Source: Candidatus Hydrogenedentota bacterium (lineage in GTDB: Bacteria > Hydrogenedentota > Hydrogenedentia > Hydrogenedentales > SLHB01). From it: 5,092 bases of DNA. Both the position numbers and the translations under genes were made by a program. The notes beneath the pieces are model-generated. The model saw only the letters and a program-made list of their open reading frames with translations. It ran no database searches and was not told the origin of the DNA. Shown here piece after piece: positions 1 through 5,092 of the stretch. The stretch's first letter is position 1. The number at the start of each line of letters is the position of its first letter. The DNA lies in the NCBI GenBank assembly GCA_035416745.1, contig DAOLNV010000043.1:21191-26282 (forward strand). Reading direction: 5' to 3'.

Positions 1-700
1 CGCCCAAATCAGACCGCTCCGCCCACACGCGGCCCCCGGCACGGCCAATCATCGCGTGCACAAAGGGCAACCCCAAACCTACGCCCGGGGTCGAAGAGCC
101 CGAAACGTTTTGCGTGCGCACGAAGGGCCGAAATACCGCCTCGCGCTCCGACTCCGGGATTCCGATGCCAGAATCCTCGACGGTAAACCGCACACGTTTG
201 GTATCCTCACCCGGGGCGACGCTGAGACGCACGTGGCCGTGATCGGGCGTGTACTTGAACGCGTTGTTGAGCAACGCGTGGCATACTTCCGACAGCTCAT
301 CTTCGCTCGCGCGCACCCACACCGGTTCGACGGGCGTATCGCACCTGACCTGTATCTTCCGCCGGATGGCCGCGCCCGCGTACTGCCGTTCCGCGTTTCG
401 CACCGCCCGGGCAAGATCCGCCACCGACGACGGCGGCTCCGTCGATTCCGCCGCGCGCGCAATGGCCAGCACACGGTTCCCCGCGTCCATGGCCTCGCGG
501 CACCGCTGCCGCACCCGCTCGAGCAGGTCCCGCTGCTCCGCCGTCAGTTTCCCCGCGTACCCCTCGAGAAGAATCTCCATCTGCGACAACGCCGCATCCA
601 ACGGTGACCGCAATTGATGCGCCATCAGCGCCGCGAAATGGAGTTGGCCTGACTGTTCCTGATTGCTCATGTCCCGGGACCAATCTTGCTCGCCATTCAC
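1..700 (-). CDS. Sensor-less two-component histidine kinase, C-terminus cut by window edge
   Basis: This is a histidine kinase that should autophosphorylate on a His and pass phosphate to a response regulator, which is not in view. With a GTG start at 700, 233 codons are visible. Signature boxes appear in order: H-box HQLRSPL with acceptor H28; N-box LLNNAFKYTP near 143-152 with Mg-ATP ligand N146; G1 box VEDSGIGIP near 174-182 with D176, G178 and G180; F-box VFRPFVR near 189-195; G2 box GVGLGL near 206-211. Reading reaches base 2 without a stop; a HATPase domain normally ends some 15-25 residues later, though a receiver domain could follow. Fewer than 30 residues precede the acceptor His, with no membrane segment, PAS, GAF or HAMP, so it is probably cytoplasmic and takes its signal from a partner. 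The GTG is preferred because GGCGGTGA (707-714) resembles an extended Shine-Dalgarno; the alternative ATG at 670 lacks one. An in-frame TGA at 707-709 limits the gene upstream. Family assignment is strong; partner and signal are unknown. Confidence 0.9.
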   Translation of the reverse strand, partial: MNGEQDWSRDMSNQEQSGQLHFAALMAHQLRSPLDAALSQMEILLEGYAGKLTAEQRDLLERVRQRCREAMDAGNRVLAIARAAESTEPPSSVADLARAVRNAERQYAGAAIRRKIQVRCDTPVEPVWVRASEDELSEVCHALLNNAFKYTPDHGHVRLSVAPGEDTKRVRFTVEDSGIGIPESEREAVFRPFVRTQNVSGSSTPGVGLGLPFVHAMIGRAGGRVWAERSDLG

Positions 701-717
701 GAAGGTTCACCGCCACG

Positions 718-746
718 AGTGTAGCGATTCGCGCGCATCGTGTAAA
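718..746 (-). promoter_or_regulatory. Possible sigma70-type promoter for the kinase gene
   Basis: On the minus strand TTTACA (746-741) and TACACT (723-718) are separated by exactly 17 bases; each matches the sigma70 consensus at most positions. They lie in the 95-base gap between the hydrolase stop (796) and the kinase start. Transcription would begin near 710-712. That leaves about 40 bases before the ATG at 670, but would remove most of the ribosome site of the GTG at 700, so promoter and GTG start do not fit well together. The rest of the gap shows only short GC-rich inverted repeats with no T-run, so no terminator is called. The host's sigma factor preference is unknown. Confidence 0.4.
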
Positions 747-795
747 TGTCGCCGCACCGCGCCGATCCGCCGCGGACATCCCTTCCACCCGGCGT

Positions 796-3426
796 TCAAT
801 CGGCCTCGACCGTGTAAAACCGGGTCTCCCCTTCCGCGAACTCTTCCGCAAACCCCGCCACGCGCCCCAGTTCAGCCTCATCGGGCAGGGTTCGCCGTAC
901 CGCAAACGTCCCGGGCAACCGAACCGTCTTCATGCCGCCAGTAGTAGCCGTCACGCTCAGAAACTCGCCGTCAGTCGTCAGCACGTCGTCGGAGTCCAGA
1001 TATACATGCACACCCGACGCCGCAAGGATGTTTCGCAGCAGTTTGGCTGGCGCGTTCAGCGTGCCGATATAGACAGAGAAGCCCCCGTCCCGGCGCAGAG
1101 CGGCCGCTCCGGGACCACCGTCCCCGAACCGGCCGAGCACCTCGACCCCGGACGATTCCTCGATCCGCCACAACGGTTGAAGAGCGGTTGACACGCCAAA
1201 CGGCGTTTCCGGCAGCCCGGCACAAAGCGGCGAACCTGTTTCTGGCGCGATCAGCGCGGCCACGCCGCCCTCCACTTCGCGCACGGGCATCCCGAGAAGC
1301 CTCCCTAGATTCTGAGTCTCGGGCCGGTCACTGATGAATCCGCTTCCATAGAACCACACGGCGGTTCTGCCTGCGGTCGCGCGCCCGGCCGCCTCGCGCT
1401 GAGCCTCAGTCAGCCGGAAACACCCGATGAACAGGTAAGCCTTGTGCCCGGGCACGCGGCCCGCCGTCAAATCCCTGAGCAGGTACTGCCGGAACGGGAC
1501 TCCCATGCGATAGAGCTGAGACCGGAACTGGCTGGCCAGGGACCGCATCACCTCTGCGTTGCTGGCGAGGTACAACGGGCTGGCTTCGTCCACAATCACC
1601 GCGACTTCCGGCGACCACCGCGCCGGACGGCCGATGTTCGCGTCGTAGATGGCCCGCAATTGTCCGATGTTCCCCCAGATGCGCTCGTCGGCAAGCCAGC
1701 CCTCGCCGCCGAGGTCCATGTACCAGCAAGCCAGCCTGCGCGGCAGCAATTGGCTGAAGTTGCGCTGATGCACCCACTGCGTATGTTCCAGCGTCGACAC
1801 GCGCCCGTACCCCGAGTCCTCGGGCGTCAGAAACGTGCGCGTGTCGTCCTCGTTCAACCAGAGCTTGCCGTGCTCGCGCACCGAGTCCACCGGAACCATG
1901 AACGCGCCGATCCCGCCGAGGCCGCGGTCGCCGTACGAGATGGGCGAACAGACGATGTCCACGTCCGGGCACTCGAGCAGCCGCGCCAGCGCCAAGTGGC
2001 CGCTTGACTGGGGCCCGAACGGCAATCCGCTGATCTCGAAGTAATACCCGTAGAAAAACACCACGAGCTTCTTCCGGGCACAGGCATCCTTGACTGCCGC
2101 GGCAATCAACTCGAGCGGCTCGACCATGGCCACCTGCAGGTACTCGTAGAAATCGATGGTCTTCTGTTCGCGCGCGGGATCGCGGAACAGGCCCGACGAC
2201 GACGTGACGCGCTCCTCGACCGACGGGACTCCCACGCCCTCGAAGGTTACGGCTGAATCGGCCCACGCCCCGCGCAAAGCTTCTTCCGTCGCGTACTTCT
2301 TGCGCAACCACCCCGCAAATCCGCGTTGCATGGCCGGACTGAACCCGCAGTGCAGCCCATCCCATGTCTTGGGATAGAACCATTCGCCCGTGTGTTGCGC
2401 GCAGGGATGGTACCCGAGCATGTGGTCCCCGTAACGCGCCTCGCAATGTTCGACCAGAGCCCGCACATGCCGCAGCATCTCCTCGCGCCACACCTCGGAT
2501 GCCACGCACACCGGTTGCCGGCTCCCGTCGTTGAATTGAAGCGCCTCGTCGGGATGTCCCTCGTACCACCAGCCCGGAGGGTCACAGCCAAACCGGGGCA
2601 GCATCAAAGCACCGGGATCAGCGTCGAGCACCCGCTCCAGCACCACGTCCACCGCCGAAAAATCCGCCGCCTCGCCGGGTTTCGGCCACGGCATCCCAAT
2701 GCTGAACGAGTGAATGTGCACCCCCGCCGCCGCGGCCATCCGCACCTGCTTGTGCAGCCATGAATCATACGCCCCCGAGTAGATGGTCCACGGCTCGCCG
2801 TGGTGCAGGGCCATCATGTCGCCGGTCCTCGTGCCGTCGGCCTTCATCCACACCGAAAACGTGTAGGTCTTGCCTCTCTCGACCGACAAGCCGGTCTGGA
2901 AGAAGTGCGCGTGCATGGTGCTCGAGCCCGGTTTCACCACAGTCAACCGGCAACTCTGTTCTCCGCCGTGTGTGACCTCGTTGTCGAACGCCCACGACGC
3001 CTCCGCCCCCTCCTCGGTCTTCACGAATAGATGCCACGCACGGTCCGCCGCCGCACGGTCACATTCCCAGCCCCCGCACTGAAGCCGGTCCTCGACCGAG
3101 TCCGGACGGTACTCGCCTTCGTAGAACCGCGCATCGTCAATCCACACGGTCCCCGGCGCGTTTCCGAAACGCAGATGCACCCCGCAATTGCCCGAGTTAT
3201 CTTCCGGCGCCGTGAACGTGACGTCGTACTCGGCCCATTCCGTCCCCAACCGCACGACCGTCGCCCCAGGACCCTGGTCCCACCCGAAAAACATCAACGG
3301 GGACCGCGGCGCGCCATTCACAAACAGCGTCGGCGACCCCAAGTGGTCCTTCACCTCCGCCGTCAGCTCCGCCCCCGCCGTTCCTGCCAGCAAGAACACG
3401 ACTATCACAGTCAATCGCGACCGCAT
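796..3426 (-). CDS. Secreted GH42/beta-galactosidase-like multidomain glycoside hydrolase
   Basis: An 876-residue exported protein resembling large beta-galactosidase-like enzymes of the GH42/GH-A type. Substrate is unknown. Residues 1-19 (MRSRLTVIVVFLLAGTAGA) form a Sec signal peptide with likely cleavage at AGA/E. A first barrel strand (about 33-54, VNGAP..PLMFFGWD) is followed by a carbohydrate-binding-like insert (about 55-218), then the TIM barrel resumes (about 221-595, from SWLHKQVRMAAAAGVHIHSF). Likely acid/base is E348 in QHTGEWFYP after strand 4; likely nucleophile is E526 in KLWLNEDDTRT. Residues about 606-700 resemble the glutamine-amidotransferase-like middle domain of GH42, and about 783-876 a C-terminal beta domain (LLRNILAASGVHVYLDSDD, then KTVRLP). 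The ATG at 3426 is chosen because AAGGAG lies 6 bases upstream; a GTG at 3441 would put that site inside the gene and add five residues before the signal peptide. It is probably co-translated with the propeller gene ending at 3442. The domain reading is from motifs only; the enzyme class is less certain than the fold. Confidence 0.85.
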   Translation of the reverse strand: MRSRLTVIVVFLLAGTAGAELTAEVKDHLGSPTLFVNGAPRSPLMFFGWDQGPGATVVRLGTEWAEYDVTFTAPEDNSGNCGVHLRFGNAPGTVWIDDARFYEGEYRPDSVEDRLQCGGWECDRAAADRAWHLFVKTEEGAEASWAFDNEVTHGGEQSCRLTVVKPGSSTMHAHFFQTGLSVERGKTYTFSVWMKADGTRTGDMMALHHGEPWTIYSGAYDSWLHKQVRMAAAAGVHIHSFSIGMPWPKPGEAADFSAVDVVLERVLDADPGALMLPRFGCDPPGWWYEGHPDEALQFNDGSRQPVCVASEVWREEMLRHVRALVEHCEARYGDHMLGYHPCAQHTGEWFYPKTWDGLHCGFSPAMQRGFAGWLRKKYATEEALRGAWADSAVTFEGVGVPSVEERVTSSSGLFRDPAREQKTIDFYEYLQVAMVEPLELIAAAVKDACARKKLVVFFYGYYFEISGLPFGPQSSGHLALARLLECPDVDIVCSPISYGDRGLGGIGAFMVPVDSVREHGKLWLNEDDTRTFLTPEDSGYGRVSTLEHTQWVHQRNFSQLLPRRLACWYMDLGGEGWLADERIWGNIGQLRAIYDANIGRPARWSPEVAVIVDEASPLYLASNAEVMRSLASQFRSQLYRMGVPFRQYLLRDLTAGRVPGHKAYLFIGCFRLTEAQREAAGRATAGRTAVWFYGSGFISDRPETQNLGRLLGMPVREVEGGVAALIAPETGSPLCAGLPETPFGVSTALQPLWRIEESSGVEVLGRFGDGGPGAAALRRDGGFSVYIGTLNAPAKLLRNILAASGVHVYLDSDDVLTTDGEFLSVTATTGGMKTVRLPGTFAVRRTLPDEAELGRVAGFAEEFAEGETRFYTVEAD
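2773..3264 (-). other. CBM_4_9-like (carbohydrate-binding) insert inside the hydrolase barrel
   Basis: This stretch encodes residues about 55-218 of the hydrolase, between the first barrel strand and the first helix. The first part (about 55-105, bases 3112-3264) carries what is normally the C-terminal half of a CBM_4_9-type jelly roll: LGTEWAEYDVTFTAPED, then GNAPGTVWIDDARFYEG. The second part (about 106-218, bases 2773-3111) carries the usual N-terminal half: a WHLFV strand, HGGEQSCRLTV, HFFQTGLSVERGKTYTFSVW and GEPWTIYSG. A role in holding the substrate is inferred from the module type. The assignment rests on motif resemblance; two incomplete modules in tandem would look similar. Confidence 0.55.
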
Positions 3427-3432
3427 CGTTGT

Positions 3433-3438
3433 CTCCTT
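3433..3438 (-). promoter_or_regulatory. Shine-Dalgarno site deciding the hydrolase start
   Basis: A perfect AAGGAG lies 6 bases before the ATG at 3424-3426 and directly after the TAG stop (3442-3444) of the upstream gene. The 15-base gap between stop and start allows ribosomes ending the propeller gene to re-initiate, which supports one operon. It also argues against the GTG at 3439-3441, which would precede the site. Confidence 0.8.
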
Positions 3439-3441
3439 CAC

Positions 3442-4944
3442 CTACTCGCACCAGAACGCATAGAGAAGAGCGTTCTCCACCCGGAACCGGAGCGACACCG
3501 GCCCTTCGACGCCATCCAGACCGCCTTCTTCCCAGGCCACGGCGATATCCAGACCGTCCTCCTTGACAGGCGCCGATTTTGCCATCACCCCGCCGTCCTG
3601 GTTGAGCACTTCCACTGTGACGGCGCCGAAATCCGCGTCGGCGTTCACATGAAGCTTGCTGCCCGCGATGGTCACGGGCCTGGTCACGACGGTCCCGCCA
3701 TCAAACGAGGCCCCCAGCGACACAAACCGGTCGCGGAGAATGCTCGCGAACCCGACCGCCCCGCCGGAAACGCCCTTGTCGGCGCCCTCGTACGGACTGT
3801 GCCGGTAGGTGCGCCCGCCATAATAAAACCGCAACTCATCGCCCACTTCGATGGGAGGATTGTTCGCGGCGGAGTTATTGAACCGGTCCCAGCTTCCCAC
3901 TTCACCGCAGGGGATGAACGGCGTGCGGTCACCTACCCGCTCGAAATGCACCGTGTCCTGGCTCACGCCAAGCTGCAGGTCGAGGAACACGTCCTCGGGA
4001 CGGCTCTGAAACCGCTGCACCAGAGCGACATATTGCGCGCCGTAGGGGAAAACGTTCATGCCGTAGATTTCGGTCGCGACGGGGTCGTTCACGTCCGCCT
4101 CCATCACCACTGGCGCGGTCGCCGGGTCTTTCAAATCCCACTGCAAAAAATCGGGCGATTCGGCGCGCGCCACCGCGCGTCCCCAGAAGTTCTTGTCAAA
4201 CCACGCATCACCGCTCCAAGCCGACTTGACTTCGTCGGCCACATGTTTCGTCCGGCCATACAGGACGTGCCGCTCGCCCGCCGGGTCGTACATCCAGTGC
4301 GTGGCCCCGTCGCAAATGGCTTCCGTGGCCCAGTTGTCAACCAACGTCCAATGAATCCCGTCGGGACTTGCCGCCACCCCCAGACCCCGGCGCTGATTCC
4401 CGTGGAACGGGTCCCGCCGGGGCCCGTCGTAATCGCGCTGGATGCTCAGAAAACCCATCTTGTAGCGCCGCCCGGGATCCTGTTCGCGCCCATCCTTGAA
4501 CACCCCGAACATTTCATAAAAGTAGGGAAGGTAGCCGGGCGCGCCTTCCGCGGCATCCCTGTCGATCACCACGTTCGTCGGCCGGCCTTCGTGTTGAACG
4601 ACGTCCAGCGCCGGTTTCCGCCACGTGATGCCGTCGCTGGATTCCGCGTACGCGACGCCCTTCGAGCACAGGTACCATATGCGGAACGTGCCGTCGTCCT
4701 CGCGCAGCACAGACCCGTACACCAGCGCCATCGCCCCTTCCCACGGCTCCGTCGCCTTCAGAACGGGATTCCCCGCGAACTTCGCCGCCGGATGAATGGT
4801 CCGGGTCACGTTCTCCATCGACAACACGACCGCGTCGTCGAGAAACAGCCGCTTGCGGACGTCGAGTTTCAAATCCCCCGCCGCCGATTCCATGCCAGCC
4901 GCCCACAACATACAGCCCAGGAAAAGACAACTCATCGCGCGCAT
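3442..4944 (-). CDS. Secreted GH32/GH43-like five-bladed beta-propeller protein, putative glycosidase
   Basis: A 500-residue exported protein of the kind usually annotated as glycosyl hydrolase family 32 N-terminal-like, common in planctomycete-type genomes and with no biochemical function I can name. Residues 1-23 look like a Sec signal (hydrophobic core near 7-17, cleavage near SAAG/D). The mature start has LFLDDAVV (33-40), the usual site of the first conserved Asp of these propellers. Blade-turn motifs recur: AESSDGITW (100-108), AASPDGIHW (191-199), AESPDFLQW (261-269) and VSQDTVHF (327-334). The segment DGTFRIWYLC (84-93) and the Tyr-rich LRFYYGGR (371-378) are typical inner strands. 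E347 in PCGEVGSWD is a candidate acid, unproven. Residues about 425-500 form a beta-rich tail ending LLYAFWCE, resembling the C-terminal sandwich of GH32 proteins. The ATG at 4944 has GGGGAGG 8 bases upstream; an ATG at 4935 is too far from that site. A Cys in LFLGC is not a good lipobox. It is the first visible gene of the apparent operon. Confidence 0.85.
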   Translation of the reverse strand: MRAMSCLFLGCMLWAAGMESAAGDLKLDVRKRLFLDDAVVLSMENVTRTIHPAAKFAGNPVLKATEPWEGAMALVYGSVLREDDGTFRIWYLCSKGVAYAESSDGITWRKPALDVVQHEGRPTNVVIDRDAAEGAPGYLPYFYEMFGVFKDGREQDPGRRYKMGFLSIQRDYDGPRRDPFHGNQRRGLGVAASPDGIHWTLVDNWATEAICDGATHWMYDPAGERHVLYGRTKHVADEVKSAWSGDAWFDKNFWGRAVARAESPDFLQWDLKDPATAPVVMEADVNDPVATEIYGMNVFPYGAQYVALVQRFQSRPEDVFLDLQLGVSQDTVHFERVGDRTPFIPCGEVGSWDRFNNSAANNPPIEVGDELRFYYGGRTYRHSPYEGADKGVSGGAVGFASILRDRFVSLGASFDGGTVVTRPVTIAGSKLHVNADADFGAVTVEVLNQDGGVMAKSAPVKEDGLDIAVAWEEGGLDGVEGPVSLRFRVENALLYAFWCE

Positions 4945-4952
4945 TGCCAGAT

Positions 4953-4959
4953 CCTCCCC
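4953..4959 (-). promoter_or_regulatory. Shine-Dalgarno site of the propeller gene
   Basis: GGGGAGG is read 8 bases before the ATG at 4942-4944. It selects that ATG over the in-frame ATG at 4933-4935, which would be 17 bases away. Confidence 0.75.
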
Positions 4960-4961
4960 AA

Positions 4962-4987
4962 CCGCCGCGGCTCCGCTGTGGCGTGGT
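4962..4987. repeat. Composite GC-rich repeat, copy 1 (short form)
   Basis: This copy has CCGCCGCGG (4962-4970) followed by CTCCGCTGTGGCGTGGT (4971-4987). The last 17 bases are identical to 5065-5081. Compared with copy 2 it lacks TGGCG-like and CTC-like bases in the middle, about 9 in all. It ends only 2 bases from the propeller's ribosome site, so a bound protein or RNA structure here could affect translation; that is inference. Confidence 0.7.
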
Positions 4988-5046
4988 CTACAATCCCTTC
5001 ACACACTTCGCACGTCCACACCCTTCATACGCATCACGTCCTCCTC

Positions 5047-5081
5047 CCGCCGTGGCGCGGCCTCCTCCGCTGTGGCGTGGT
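5047..5081. repeat. Composite GC-rich repeat, copy 2 (long form)
   Basis: This copy has CCGCCGTGGCGCGG (5047-5060), then a CT-rich joint and CTCCGCTGTGGCGTGGT (5065-5081). The 14-base core CCGCYGTGGCGYGG occurs twice within it (5047-5060 and 5067-5080; 12 of 14 bases agree) and once in copy 1 (4973-4986), so the core is present three times in about 110 bases. Whether it is an operator set or a dispersed genomic repeat cannot be told from one window. Confidence 0.7.
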
Positions 5082-5092
5082 TTCCTGACCAC

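Larger units (their letters stand above)
4945..5092. other. Upstream region of the enzyme operon
   Basis: 148 bases before the propeller gene contain two copies of a GC-rich repeat, a purine-rich GGAGGAGG followed by a very short ORF (see findings), and the propeller's ribosome site. On the minus strand all three frames meet a stop before the propeller ATG (for example TAG in the repeat-flanking GATTGTAG, and TGA at 4999-5001), so no upstream protein reads through. The tail of an upstream gene could still lie between about 4988 and 5092, but no recognisable protein is seen. No convincing -10/-35 pair was found, so the operon promoter may lie beyond the right edge. Confidence 0.5.

Noticed and set aside
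747..795. Intrinsic terminator after the hydrolase gene
   Set aside because: Short inverted repeats such as TCCGC/GCGGA are present but the loop is a single base, and no T-run follows on the minus strand.
297..905. A 202-codon minus-strand open frame spanning the kinase start and the hydrolase end
   Set aside because: It crosses two genes with clear motifs in other frames, and its Arg/Gly-rich sequence resembles nothing known.
1406..2569. A 387-codon minus-strand open frame inside the hydrolase gene
   Set aside because: It is a shifted reading of the hydrolase, rich in Arg, Gly and Ala, with no domain motif or ribosome site. The hydrolase frame gives coherent barrel motifs across the same bases.
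3427..3441. GTG at 3441 as the hydrolase start
   Set aside because: The AAGGAG ribosome site lies after it and 6 bases before the ATG at 3426, and the signal peptide begins naturally at that ATG.
4909..4914. Lipobox-like LFLGC in the propeller's signal peptide
   Set aside because: Phe is at the -3 position, the hydrophobic stretch before the Cys is only a few residues, and a good signal peptidase I site follows at SAAG/D.
3031..5088. A 685-codon plus-strand open frame opposite the propeller gene
   Set aside because: Its product is rich in Arg, His and Pro with no recognisable motif, and it lies opposite a gene with clear family motifs, signal peptide and ribosome site. It is an antisense shadow produced by GC-rich codon bias.
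5077..5092. Hairpin GTGGT/ACCAC at the right edge
   Set aside because: A 5-base stem with a 6-base loop is too short to distinguish from chance, and the flank is cut off.

Overview
The window is GC-rich bacterial DNA with every recognisable gene on the minus strand. Reading in the direction of transcription (high to low coordinates) it holds about 150 bases of upstream DNA with a repeated element, a secreted GH32/GH43-like beta-propeller protein (3442-4944), a secreted multidomain beta-galactosidase-like glycoside hydrolase (796-3426), and the start of a histidine kinase (up to 700) that runs off the left edge. No tRNA, rRNA, CRISPR array, transposase or convincing intrinsic terminator was found.

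The organism cannot be named from this window. High GC, good Shine-Dalgarno sites, Sec signal peptides and this particular pair of large exported glycan-active proteins fit the Planctomycetota / Verrucomicrobiota-Lentisphaerota / Hydrogenedentota / Armatimonadota type of environmental polysaccharide degrader. That is inference from protein style, not a phylogenetic result.

The two enzyme genes look like one operon. The TAG stop of the propeller gene lies 15 bases before the ATG of the hydrolase gene, and a perfect AAGGAG sits in that gap. Both proteins carry N-terminal export signals, so they probably act together outside the cytoplasm on a carbohydrate whose identity the sequence does not reveal. 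The kinase follows after about 95 bases. It has a phospho-acceptor His and a full ATP-binding domain but almost nothing before the His box, so it appears to be a small soluble kinase without a sensor domain of its own. It may have its own promoter in the gap.

Points worth a second look are: a carbohydrate-binding-like insert in the hydrolase whose two halves appear in swapped order; a composite repeat, present twice, upstream of the operon; a possible 11-codon leader ORF between those repeats; and the conflict between promoter position and ribosome site at the start of the kinase gene. I see no strong evidence of a wholly new system.
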